Shown here: piece by piece, positions 38,954-48,639 of the stretch
Layout: the number at the start of each line of letters is the position of its first letter
How positions within the stretch are numbered: position 1 is the stretch's first letter
Source: Clostridiaceae bacterium
GTDB lineage: Bacteria > Bacillota > Clostridia > Saccharofermentanales > DTU023
DNA: 64,000 nucleotides
Assembly (NCBI GenBank): GCA_012841015.1
Contig: DUVN01000029.1
Span: 1 to 64,000, forward strand
Direction of reading: 5' to 3'
Notes under the pieces: model-generated
Seen by the model: only the letters and a program-made list of their open reading frames with translations
What the model was told of the DNA's origin: nothing
Databases searched by the model: none
Translations under genes and position numbers: made by a program

Positions 38954-40384
38954 ATGAAAAAAGTAGATATAGCTATTATTGGTGCCGGCCTCGCCGGAAT
39001 ATTTGCCGCTTATGAGCTTGTCGTTCAACGGCCAGATTTGAATATTTTGTTATTGGAGCAAGGGGAACCGATTAGGTCACGGAGCTGCCCGATTCTTCAA
39101 GGGAAGGTGAGCGCATGTGTTCACTGTAAAACGTGTGCTATCATGCGCGGTTTCGGTGGAGCGGGTGCTTTTTCAGATGGAAAATTCAATTTGACGACGG
39201 AATTCGGAGGATGGTTGACAGATTATCTCGACTCTAAGACGGTGATGTCGCTCATCTACGATGTCGATGCCATCAACCAGAAATTTGGCGCGACGAAGGA
39301 ATGGTTCTCTACGGAGACACCTGCAGGTGAGGCAATTAGGAGGCGCGCTCTCGCCTGCGATATTCATCTGCTTGATGCACGTTGTAAGCATCTTGGGACG
39401 GAGAACAACCGCGGTATCTTGATCAAGCTCTACGACTGGCTCAATGATCATGTGGACATAGCCTGCAACACGACAGTGTTTACCATTATGCCGATGAAGG
39501 CAGGCCAAGCTGTTCCCAAGAAGAATGATGTCGTACCTGATTGCTACCGGCTAGAGACGTCAAAAGGCGATGTCGAATGTGACATTCTAATTGCAGCTCC
39601 TGGCCGCGCGGGTGCTGAATGGTTCAGCAACACTTGTCGCAAACTGAATCTTCCGCTCATCAACAACCAAGTCGATCTCGGTGTACGCGTTGAATTACCT
39701 GCACTTGTTTTTAAAGATATTACTGATGCGATGTATGAAGCAAAGCTTAAGTACATGACGCGCGGATACAAAGATATCGTACGGACATTCTGCATGAATC
39801 CATATGGGTATGTTGTCACGGAAAATACGGACGGTATCATGACGGTCAATGGCCATAGCTTTAATGATCCGAACCTCCGGAGCGACAATACGAACTTCGC
39901 GCTGCTTGTCAGCAATCGCTTTACTGAGCCGTTTAATGAACCGTACCGTTACGGCAAGCATATCGCTTCACTGTCGAACATGCTCGGTGGTGGTGTCATG
40001 ATGCAACGACTCGGCGATCTTCGCGATGGTCGCAGGACGAACGCGCACCGTATGTCGAAGAGCTTCGTAAAACCGACACTTGACGCTACGCCTGGTGACC
40101 TCAGTCTTGTTCTGCCGAAACGCCATCTTGACAATATCCTTGAGATGCTTGAGGTGCTCGACCGCCTAGCGCCGGGCACTGCAAACTCCGATACACTTCT
40201 CTATGGCGTGGAGGTCAAGTTTTATAGTGCCAGATTAGAGTTGACGAATGAGTTTGAGACGGGGCTTCGCAATTTCTTTGCCATCGGCGACGGAGCAGGC
40301 ATCACGCGCGGACTTTCTCAGGCAGGCGCTTCTGGCCTTCATGCAGCTCGCGCCATCTTAAAGCGCCTGAACGGCGTAGGCTGA
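38954..40384 (+). CDS. FAD-dependent dehydrogenase/oxidoreductase (COG2509-like)
   Basis: MKKVDIAIIGAGLAGIFAAYELV; CPILQGKVSACVHCKTCAIMRGFGGAGAFSDGKFNLTTEFGGWL; AIGDGAGITRGLSQAGASGLHAARAI. Confidence 0.9.
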   Translation: MKKVDIAIIGAGLAGIFAAYELVVQRPDLNILLLEQGEPIRSRSCPILQGKVSACVHCKTCAIMRGFGGAGAFSDGKFNLTTEFGGWLTDYLDSKTVMSLIYDVDAINQKFGATKEWFSTETPAGEAIRRRALACDIHLLDARCKHLGTENNRGILIKLYDWLNDHVDIACNTTVFTIMPMKAGQAVPKKNDVVPDCYRLETSKGDVECDILIAAPGRAGAEWFSNTCRKLNLPLINNQVDLGVRVELPALVFKDITDAMYEAKLKYMTRGYKDIVRTFCMNPYGYVVTENTDGIMTVNGHSFNDPNLRSDNTNFALLVSNRFTEPFNEPYRYGKHIASLSNMLGGGVMMQRLGDLRDGRRTNAHRMSKSFVKPTLDATPGDLSLVLPKRHLDNILEMLEVLDRLAPGTANSDTLLYGVEVKFYSARLELTNEFETGLRNFFAIGDGAGITRGLSQAGASGLHAARAILKRLNGVG

Positions 40385-40845
40385 GCATGGAAGGAAGAAG
40401 GTTCACTGCTAAATAATAATGTCATGCACGGCTCTATTCTTATGTTTGCCGTTCATTTATTTTACTCTTTCCTTTACTAGGTGTGATGTTCTTAAACAAG
40501 TAAGAGAAAGTACCTTGAAAGATAACAAAGTATACGAATCAATCAAAAGCTATGGACACTAGCCTCTACACGCAGGGTGCTTTTTTACCCTCTCTGTATA
40601 ACAATATTACAAATTCATCTGGCAGATGTGGTACTATTTAACCGATCGATAAAGGGAAGGTCGTGCACCGGAATCGCTTCGCTGAAGCAATCTATTGCGG
40701 ATCGTCTAGGACATATCCGGCATGCGTGGTGCAAGTGTGTGATGCGAGCTTTTCTGGTTGTTGGTCAGTCCCTTTTCTGATGGTCGGAAAAGGCGTCGTT
40801 GAGTAAAAGATATTTTCGAGAATTAATAATTCGAAGGAGAAAGAT

Positions 40846-42219
40846 ATGGGTCTATTAAAAGCAGCTGGAGGCGCAATTGGTGGTGTGCTTGCAGATCAAT
40901 GGCGCGAATTCTTTTACAGTGACGCGTTACACGATAACGTCATTGTAAAAAAAGGTCAGAAGCGTACATCTTCGCGTTCGAGTAATATCCGAGGCGAGGA
41001 CAATATTATCTCTAACGGTTCGGTCATCGCTGTGAACAACGGTCAGTGTATGATAATTGTTGAGCAGGGACGAGTTGTCGATTTTTGCGCGGAGCCCGGT
41101 GAGTATATTTACGATACATCAACAGAACCGTCATTATTCTATGGTCCGCTTGGTCGAAACATTGTCGGAACATTTAAGCGAATCGGTCAACGGTTCACGT
41201 TCGGTGGCGACACGGGGAAAGATCAGCGCGTCTACTACTTCAACCTCAAAGAGATGATGAACAACCGCTTTGGTACTGCCAACGCCGTTCCATTCCGCGT
41301 TGTCGATACGAATATCGGTCTCGACGTCGATATCTCCATCAAATGTTTTGGTGAATACTCGTACAAAGTGGAAGACCCCCTATTGTTCTACACGAATGTT
41401 TCGGGCAACGTTGAGGAACCGTATACGCGTGATCGCATGGACAATCAACTCCGTGCTGAAGTCATGAACGCCCTGCAACCTGCGTTTGCAAGGATTTCTG
41501 CGATGGGCATTCGTTACAGTGCGCTGCCGGGACATACAGAGGAAATTTCAGCCGCGTTGAATGACGTACTGACAGAAAAATGGCGCGAACTGCGTGGTCT
41601 CGTCATCGTGTCGGTTGCCATTCAATCTGTTAAGGCCTCCGAAGAAGATGAGCAACTTATCAAAGAGCTCCAAAAGAGTGCCGTTTACCGCGATCCTACG
41701 ATGGCGGCGGCTGGACTCGTTGGAGCACAGGCAGACGCCATGCGCGCAGCAGCTTCAAACGAAGGTGCTGGCCCCTTTATGGCATTTGCTGGCATGAATA
41801 TGGCACAGATGGCAGGAGGCGGACAGGCAACGCAGCTGTTCCAGCAAGGAGCCATGCAACAGCCTCAGCCCCAGCCCGTACCTGCTTCGACGATCCACGC
41901 CACGGCAGTCCCTGTTTGGAAATGTGGAGCATGTGGTAAAGCCGATAACGTTGGCAATTTCTGCGGAGAATGCGGTACGCCAAAACCTGCCAAAGAGGAA
42001 TGGGTTTGCGAGTGTGGCACGGCGAATACCAGCAATTTCTGTCATAACTGTGGTAAGCCGCGACCTGTCGTATTACATTACCAATGTGATAAATGTGGAT
42101 GGGAACCGCAGGATCAGACCAACGTGCCGAACTTCTGCCCCAACTGCGGTGATGTCTTTGACGAGAAAGATGTCAAAGGTAAGGGTTCAAGTGAGCCTCC
42201 TTCCGGAACGCCCAAGTAA
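40846..42219 (+). CDS. SPFH-domain protein with C-terminal zinc ribbons
   Basis: ALHDNVIVKKGQ...; SPFH core; C-terminal CGACGKADNVGNFCGECG, CECGTANTSNFCHNCG, CDKCGWEP..FCPNCG. Confidence 0.9.
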   Translation: MGLLKAAGGAIGGVLADQWREFFYSDALHDNVIVKKGQKRTSSRSSNIRGEDNIISNGSVIAVNNGQCMIIVEQGRVVDFCAEPGEYIYDTSTEPSLFYGPLGRNIVGTFKRIGQRFTFGGDTGKDQRVYYFNLKEMMNNRFGTANAVPFRVVDTNIGLDVDISIKCFGEYSYKVEDPLLFYTNVSGNVEEPYTRDRMDNQLRAEVMNALQPAFARISAMGIRYSALPGHTEEISAALNDVLTEKWRELRGLVIVSVAIQSVKASEEDEQLIKELQKSAVYRDPTMAAAGLVGAQADAMRAAASNEGAGPFMAFAGMNMAQMAGGGQATQLFQQGAMQQPQPQPVPASTIHATAVPVWKCGACGKADNVGNFCGECGTPKPAKEEWVCECGTANTSNFCHNCGKPRPVVLHYQCDKCGWEPQDQTNVPNFCPNCGDVFDEKDVKGKGSSEPPSGTPK

Positions 42220-42341
42220 AGGCGACCGTTCCGAGGCAGTGCGAGCATCAACGTACCCGCTATTGATTCTTAGAACTATATTAGCTCGTCACGGCTCGTA
42301 ATAGATCAACAATACATCGCCGAAAGGCGTTAATTTCGAAA

Positions 42342-42385
42342 AGGATCGCTCCAGCTTTGAGGTGTTTCTGGGGCGATTCCTTTTT
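42342..42385 (+). terminator. Rho-independent terminator after the SPFH gene
   Basis: GGATCGCTCCAG ctttgaggtgttt CTGGGGCGATTCC TTTTT. Confidence 0.85.
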
Positions 42386-42595
42386 GGGGAAAGTGCTTGT
42401 ACTTGTATAAGAGTTAAACTGCCCCGCTATCTTCAATCAGTAGTGGACTCCGATTGAACGACCACGTTTGAGTACTGCAACTCGTTTTAATTTGCTCAAG
42501 AGATACAAGCTGTACCATATCTCTCAATGAGGATATTTTTCTCGTCAGACAGAGGACTATTGTAGGATCGTGGTGTGCAGTGCGTGTTTGCACGC

Positions 42596-43534
42596 TTACT
42601 CCTCATCAAGTAGAGGGATGTCATATAGAAATCCAAAGTCGGGATGGCGGATCTTATCTCCCGCCGTATTAATCTGTTCACGGATGAGTTCTGTCGTCTG
42701 GCTTTCGAGCATATCAATGTAATGGACGATGGTCGCGGCAACTGTCGTCGGGCGGTCTCCGTACAGCCCGTGATGACCGGCAATAACCGATTGAACTTGG
42801 CGATAGAACGATTCGTCGTACCGTCCAATGATCGTATCCTTATGAGCTGCAAGAAACTCGATGCCGCGAACACGATGATTAGCGTACCAAAATTCACCCA
42901 AATTAAGATTGCGGTATTCAAAAACTTTTCCGACGTCATGCATGAAGATAGAGTAGATAAGGAGATCTGTACTGGCGCGTAGCGGAGGGTTGTTCTCAAG
43001 GAGTGCTTTAAGAATGTTGAGCATTTTAATGGTGTGGTTTGCGAGTCCTCCGATGATGTTGTCGTGATGTCGAACAGCGGCTCCCTCAGTCATAAATCTG
43101 TCCTCTAATCTCGGGTCAGCGAGCGTGTGTTCGACGAGTTCCCAGCACGTTGTCGTTGCGCCAAGACCGTTGAGCCCTTCTCTCACAATCGCTAAGTTCT
43201 GCTCAAGTTCCTCTCTTCCAATCCCACCGAGAAAATCTTCTCTTGTGATTTTAGTCTCAGTGTATACGTCGATCGATTTGACCGTTAAGTACGGTCCATT
43301 ATAGTCCGAGCCGACTGTTTCGGCGACGTAGATGCCTGGGCCGAATTCGTTGACAATCTCATAGACGTCCTTATCCCAGATGCGAAACAAGTAGTTTTGT
43401 CCCTTGAAGTAGAAAAAACCGCTCATGAAATCATCACGTCTTCCGCTGCGTATGTCGGGCATGTTGTTGATGAAGACGAGTCCGCGCGAGCGGCGACCTT
43501 TTTCAATTGATACAGTTAAATCGAGAATGTCCAT
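42596..43534 (-). CDS. HD-domain protein with N-terminal OB-like region (YhaM-like 3'-5' exoribonuclease)
   Basis: HHDNIIGGLANHTIKMLNILKAL; FMHDVGKVFEYR; VIAGHHGLYGDR. Confidence 0.82.
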   Translation of the reverse strand: MDILDLTVSIEKGRRSRGLVFINNMPDIRSGRRDDFMSGFFYFKGQNYLFRIWDKDVYEIVNEFGPGIYVAETVGSDYNGPYLTVKSIDVYTETKITREDFLGGIGREELEQNLAIVREGLNGLGATTTCWELVEHTLADPRLEDRFMTEGAAVRHHDNIIGGLANHTIKMLNILKALLENNPPLRASTDLLIYSIFMHDVGKVFEYRNLNLGEFWYANHRVRGIEFLAAHKDTIIGRYDESFYRQVQSVIAGHHGLYGDRPTTVAATIVHYIDMLESQTTELIREQINTAGDKIRHPDFGFLYDIPLLDEE

Positions 43535-43635
43535 AAAATGCTCCCTCTGCCGCTATTCTACCAAAAAAGGCATGGTGAGCTCACACTTTGTTGATGAAGA
43601 ATAATGTGAAGCATACTAAAGATCAAAAGACATGG

Positions 43636-45069
43636 TCAATCCACCTCAGGGAGAAGACCGTCAACGAGCCGCCGCATGTCTTCGAAGTCTCCAAGATCTG
43701 GAACCCAGACCGAGGATGCGTCGATCAGTGTTTCAGGGTGTTGTGCCTGCCCCTTGAAGGTTGACGGGATCGTTCCGTCAAGTTGTCCGCGTACGCTTTG
43801 AGCTCGCAGGAGGCAGAAGGATTTTAGCGTGTCAACAGCAAGAAGGAAATCGTCGTGAGAGCAAAACTTTGTAGGGTCTCGCTTGACATAAGGCGAGATC
43901 ATATCTCTGATGGAGTCGACCTTTTCTTCGAAGCGACCGCTTTCCATGTACTTTATCAGGAAATCGTCGTAGAGATCGTGGTACCTCGCAACATATTCGC
44001 CGTTAAACATAAGCTGTACAAAGAGCGGCCGGCGAACCATCACCTCAAACGGAGCCGGCGTGTCGATCGGATAGTTGACAAAAAGCGTCGAATCGTTGAT
44101 AGGATCTGTCATGCCGAGCGCATAGGTTGCAAAGGCGAGGTTGTAGTCCCATGGGAGCATCGAAATTTTGCCGTCTTTTTCGTAAAGGAAATAGTTGTGT
44201 CCTGTTTTGCCAAGATAGCTGTCGAGATTGACGACAAATGTTTGGACAGTGAAATACCTGAGTAATGCCTCAATATCGAGTGCAGATTCTAAGTCTTCTC
44301 CTTCAGAAAGAATCTTGAGCGCTTTAATGAGTCTTGCCTTATCGGCGTCATTTACTTTAAAGACGGCATGGCGGAAGATATTGTCGTAGCGCCATAATTC
44401 ATCACCCGTGTAGATGAGGGCGATATCGTCATTCTGATCTGTTAACCGGAGATACTTCGGTTTGTAGAGTTCCCCGCGATTCATACCATAATTTCGACGG
44501 ATGAAGGCATCTTCAATTTCCTCGATCGCAACGAACAACCCCCAATCCCTCTCATTGACACGCACAAAGGCGTGGCTTGTAAGAGGTGCGGGGACTTTCA
44601 TCTCGCGCATCATTTCATACGTTATCGTATCTTTCATAAATGCGTTGTCTTGGAAAGAGGTGTTCAGTGAGAGCTTGTCAAGTCCAAAGTATGTCTGCCC
44701 TTTTTCAAAATGATCGAATTCAATCTTGAGGCTAAAGCGCTTGGAGCCGTACTTGTAGATCTGGTTGAGGGAATTGTTTCCCTTGACGCGGAGCCCGACA
44801 TTGGCGATTTCCTCGCCGTCGATGACAACTTTGACAGGGATATATTCTTTCGCATGTGGATTTTCTAGGATGCCTTGCCAATCTGATTCATCGGCTGTAA
44901 TATCGATTGAATGAACATAGCTCATGTCAAACAGGCGACTTGCATAACTAGGGGAGCCGTGATACGTTCTAAGGCCAAGCGATCCGGCATTCATGAACAC
45001 AACAATGAGAACGACCATGAGCAAGGTCGCTACGAAGCAAATCTTGTCGATGTATCGATGTTTGAGCAT
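43636..45069 (-). CDS. CotH kinase family protein
   Basis: VGLRVKGNNSLNQIYKYGSKRFSLKIEFDHF; GLDKLSLNTSFQDNAFMKDTITYEMMREM; YFLYEKDGKISMLPWDYNLAF; start at ATG with GGAGG. Confidence 0.92.
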   Translation of the reverse strand: MLKHRYIDKICFVATLLMVVLIVVFMNAGSLGLRTYHGSPSYASRLFDMSYVHSIDITADESDWQGILENPHAKEYIPVKVVIDGEEIANVGLRVKGNNSLNQIYKYGSKRFSLKIEFDHFEKGQTYFGLDKLSLNTSFQDNAFMKDTITYEMMREMKVPAPLTSHAFVRVNERDWGLFVAIEEIEDAFIRRNYGMNRGELYKPKYLRLTDQNDDIALIYTGDELWRYDNIFRHAVFKVNDADKARLIKALKILSEGEDLESALDIEALLRYFTVQTFVVNLDSYLGKTGHNYFLYEKDGKISMLPWDYNLAFATYALGMTDPINDSTLFVNYPIDTPAPFEVMVRRPLFVQLMFNGEYVARYHDLYDDFLIKYMESGRFEEKVDSIRDMISPYVKRDPTKFCSHDDFLLAVDTLKSFCLLRAQSVRGQLDGTIPSTFKGQAQHPETLIDASSVWVPDLGDFEDMRRLVDGLLPEVD

Positions 45070-45282
45070 GAATGCCTCCTTGCAATGTCGTTTTGATAAC
45101 GTGGCCTGTGGTTCCTGTACGATGCAAACCGTCCTGTTCCTGTCGCAATGCCTCCTAAGCATTTTAACGGTATTGTTTATGCTCAACCGGCTGTCGATAC
45201 CTTCTTAGCCGACGTCATCTCACAATCCTTCTCGTCGTTAAATATGTTGTCTGCTTTTTAAAGGAGGACTGTCAGTGGACGC

Positions 45283-45954
45283 TTAGCCGACGTAATCACC
45301 CTTGTAGCTAACAAGAACGACATCCTGAACGCCCTCGGTGTCGGCGATTTTGCTGAGAAAGGAAGTCTCGTTATCTTTTAGTCTAATTTCGTAGTGGAGT
45401 TCAATCTCTCCTTTACGGACACTTTTACTCTTGAGGATTAGTTTTTTGATGTTTGCCTCCAAGACGGCTTTTGTAGCAGCCTCAGCTTCTTCTGATTGGC
45501 AGCGCAGGACTAAAATAAAGGGGTTGTCGTGAGATTTCCAGCTGACAAAAATGACAAGGATCACGCCGATAAAAAGGCTCCCAAAGACGGCAAGAGGTAA
45601 CAGGCCGGCAGCAATGACAATGCCGACGGCAATGCTCCAGAACAAAAACGCAATATCGAGCGGCTCCTTAATGGCCGAGCGGAAACGAACGATAGACAGA
45701 GCGCCTACCATTCCCAACGAGAGAACGACATTGCTTGTGACGGCTAGAATGACGAGAGTTGCAATCATGGTAAGTCCGACGAGCGTTACGCCGAAACTCG
45801 ATGAGTACATTACACCTCGATACGTTAATTTGTAAATCCAAAAAATAAAAAGTCCAACAAAGAATGAGAACAGCATGGCAAGGGCCATGTCGAGGATCGA
45901 GATGCTCGTTACATTCTCGAGAAATTTTGATTTGAAGATGTCTCTGAAACTCAT
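45283..45954 (-). CDS. DUF4956 membrane protein
   Basis: TM segments; ...TSNVVLSLGMVGALSIVRFRSAIKEPLDIAFLFWSIAVGI typical of DUF4956; adjacency to VTC and CotH. Confidence 0.88.
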   Translation of the reverse strand: MSFRDIFKSKFLENVTSISILDMALAMLFSFFVGLFIFWIYKLTYRGVMYSSSFGVTLVGLTMIATLVILAVTSNVVLSLGMVGALSIVRFRSAIKEPLDIAFLFWSIAVGIVIAAGLLPLAVFGSLFIGVILVIFVSWKSHDNPFILVLRCQSEEAEAATKAVLEANIKKLILKSKSVRKGEIELHYEIRLKDNETSFLSKIADTEGVQDVVLVSYKGDYVG

Positions 45955-46011
45955 GTGTCTTTTCCTCTTTCACTTTATTGTTGACCTCGTTGAGAGGTAT
46001 TGTATTTCTTG

Positions 46012-46686
46012 TTAGTCGTACTTACGGCTATGTGCGTATTTTGAAAAGGCGCCACTTCGCCTTGGTCCAATCTGAACGGCGTCTGCAATAAACTCAGGGA
46101 GAAACTGATCGTATTTTACCTCGAGGACGGCAAAAGCCTCGTTTGTCGGTAGCTGTAGTGGATCAATCGCAAAGAAGTCAATGTTCTTTCCACTTGTTCT
46201 GATGTCGCGATCAAGTGTGATACGAACGTTCCCTGCAGGGAATACGAATGGTTCACGGTAATACTCCACCATGACGCAGGGACGTAAGAGGAGGCTTTTT
46301 AACTTGAAGTAGAATTCTTGGAGTAAAGGGTTTTCGCTTTCAAGAAGAAAGGAGTATTCTCCGTCGAGAATCGCGCGGACCTCTTTTTCCATTAAGCGAG
46401 CTGTTCGCTTGCGACTTAACCCACGGCGTTTACTCTTTTTTTCCAATCGAATCCATGAAAAATCTTGGTTGTAACAGCGAATGCGAAACTTCTCGCGATG
46501 GTTGACACCACTGATTTTTTCTGTCAAAGCTCTATCAAACGGATCATCGAAGTAGAGGCTTCTGACTAGGTATTCGCCGCTCGGACTGGCATGGCGGTCG
46601 TGAGGCAGAATCTTTCGAAGTCTATGGCTGAGTAGCTGATGGTCGGCAAAGTTGATCTCGTGTTTCAGTTCATGCCGAAGTATCAT
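46012..46686 (-). CDS. VTC-domain polyphosphate polymerase
   Basis: RHELKHEINFADHQLLSHRLRKIL; YLVRSLYFDDPFDRALTEKISGVNHREKFRIRCY; RLEKKSKRRGLSRK; AVLEVKYDQFLPEF. Confidence 0.92.
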   Translation of the reverse strand: MILRHELKHEINFADHQLLSHRLRKILPHDRHASPSGEYLVRSLYFDDPFDRALTEKISGVNHREKFRIRCYNQDFSWIRLEKKSKRRGLSRKRTARLMEKEVRAILDGEYSFLLESENPLLQEFYFKLKSLLLRPCVMVEYYREPFVFPAGNVRITLDRDIRTSGKNIDFFAIDPLQLPTNEAFAVLEVKYDQFLPEFIADAVQIGPRRSGAFSKYAHSRKYD

Positions 46687-46910
46687 GGAAAATCACCTCG
46701 TATTGTTCGTTCTTGATGTAGAGGATTTTTCCTCTTTTCCGTGTCAGTTTGATGTTGGAACTTTCATCCTAGTGATGGAAGTAAGATCGGGTGTTGTCAG
46801 TTTGCGTTTGCTCTAATCGTTCGCTGGGGTTTGTCTGTAGTTTGATTAAGGATCCTGTCCCGTTTTCGGTATTAAATAAGATTATACAGATGATTTTCGG
46901 TAGACAATAC

Positions 46911-46957
46911 ATCGGCTTTGCGCCTAGTGCCATCGAGGATGGGGACGCAAAGCCGAT
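46911..46957 (-). terminator. Hairpin downstream of the Asp/Ser-repeat lipoprotein
   Basis: ATCGGCTTTGCG ... CGCAAAGCCGAT, 12-bp perfect stem. Confidence 0.65.
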
Positions 46958-47012
46958 ACTAACTGGAGGGTGAGAGGCTGTGGTTGGTACGACTTAATGC
47001 TGCTCGTTGACC

Positions 47013-48080
47013 TTAGTCGTCGTAATCACTATCATCGAAGTCGCTGTCGTCATTCGTCGGCTTTGTTGTCCTGCGTGTCGTTGGCTTCTTGTAGTCGCTG
47101 TCGTCGAAGTCGCTGTCGTCTTTTGTCGGCTTTGTCGTCCTGCGTGTCGTCGGCTTCTTGTAGTCACTGTCGTCATGATCGCTGTCGTCGAAGTCGCTGT
47201 CGTCTTTCGTCGGCTTTGTCGTTCTACGCGTCGTCGGCTTCTTGTAATCACTGTCGTCATGGTCGCTGTCGTCGAAATCACTGTCGTCTTGCGTCGGTCT
47301 TGCTGGCTTCTTGTAATCACTGTCATCATGATCGTTGCTATCGGCGTAATCGGTATCATCATCATAGTCGCTCTCGTCCTGGTCGCCGCGCTCATACTTC
47401 AGAACTTTTCCGCTTACTGCATCGATCTCGTACTCATATTCAACGCCATTGGCTTTGAACTCTATGTCGTAGTATACGACGTCGTCGTCTTTTTCGAGTT
47501 TAACTTTATCAAAAGTGGCGCTGGAAGCTGATACTTTTGCGTGATTGAGAGCGATCTCTTTGGCTCGTTCAACCGTAATGAATTCTCCAGTCGGTCCCTG
47601 ATAATCTGAGTCATCATAGTCCGTGAAATCGATACCTAGGACCTTAGAATCCAAGTTCATCGCTTCGAGCGTCGTGCGAACTTCTTTGGCTAATAGCTTA
47701 TCGAATGCATCTTCAGGGAAAACGGATCCTTTTACGAATTCAATCGTTATATCGCGTTCGTTCCCGTCATCAGATACGAAAAATCCTGCATCGTGAATTG
47801 CTTTTACAAGCTCTTTGACTGTGGCTCGCACGTCCTCGCCCTTGAAATCTCTGATATTTTCGATCACGACTTTTGCATCGTCATTTTCCGCCTTAATGTC
47901 TGTAACGAGGCCTTCGCTATCATAATGGACAGCTATTTCCGGATTGACACGCAACAGGACGATGCCTGTGCCTTCCTTCAACTCTGCTGCGCTCTGCCCT
48001 TTAGCACAGCCAAGAACGGCAGTGACAAGGAACAAAACGGAGAACATCAGGGTGATCATTTTCATTTTGTGTTTTTTCAT
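47013..48080 (-). CDS. Lipoprotein with RsgI-like/PepSY-like domains and C-terminal Asp/Ser/Lys tandem repeats
   Basis: Lipobox TAVLGCAKG; GIVLLRVNPEIAVHYDSEGLVTDI; FITVERAKEIALNHA..YYDIEFKANGVEYEYEIDAVSGKVL (PepSY); tail repeats DDSDFDDSDHDDSDYKKPTTRRTTKPTK. Confidence 0.85.
   Translation of the reverse strand: MKKHKMKMITLMFSVLFLVTAVLGCAKGQSAAELKEGTGIVLLRVNPEIAVHYDSEGLVTDIKAENDDAKVVIENIRDFKGEDVRATVKELVKAIHDAGFFVSDDGNERDITIEFVKGSVFPEDAFDKLLAKEVRTTLEAMNLDSKVLGIDFTDYDDSDYQGPTGEFITVERAKEIALNHAKVSASSATFDKVKLEKDDDVVYYDIEFKANGVEYEYEIDAVSGKVLKYERGDQDESDYDDDTDYADSNDHDDSDYKKPARPTQDDSDFDDSDHDDSDYKKPTTRRTTKPTKDDSDFDDSDHDDSDYKKPTTRRTTKPTKDDSDFDDSDYKKPTTRRTTKPTNDDSDFDDSDYDD
47020..47320 (-). repeat. In-frame tandem repeats (about 84-nt / 28-aa units, plus shortened copies) encoding DDSDFDDSDHDDSDYKKPTTRRTTKPTK
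   Basis: Two full 28-aa copies plus shortened or variant copies, visible in protein and DNA. Confidence 0.9.
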
Positions 48081-48639
48081 GTTCTTTCTCCTCATATTGT
48101 AATTTTTGAAATGGCAATGGTTTATTGCGCTGAACACTAATAGATTGCGGACGTCATTTCGGAAAAGCGGGGTCGAAGAACAGAGAATTGAGAAATTATT
48201 TCGAAAATGATCTGAATTGTCTCATTAAGGCCTTAAATTCCCCCGAAATGCGTGGCCTCCTTGTTCTCTCGAATCAGATTCTAGCTGTGGAGTGAGTGAT
48301 TTGCTCCCATGCAGGCAGTAACTCGATTATGAGCAAAATCTACTCTAAAGTGAAAACTCGTTTTGAGACAGTTCGATTATTTTTGCGATATCACTCATAA
48401 TAATATTACACCCAAGAAATGGGAGGCTATTCTGTGGATGTCCCACGAGTGATAGAATTAATGTAAGTATGGGTAGTCCGCTCGAGTACGTTGCGGAATA
48501 TCCCATCAAGATGCGTCAGTGCAAAGTGGTAGCCTCTGCCAAAAACTTTTCGCTTCTTGCGATGAAACATAGGTGGATACGGGACCATTGCCGAGAGGAT
48601 CACTAGATCGGCCCGGTGCGTGATTAGGGGAGTCTTTTT

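Noticed and set aside
47007-47531. Plus-strand ORFs rich in Val/Ser/Cys (46970..47458, 47007..47531)
   Set aside because: Antisense to the Asp/Ser/Lys repeat tail of the lipoprotein; no RBS or recognisable family.
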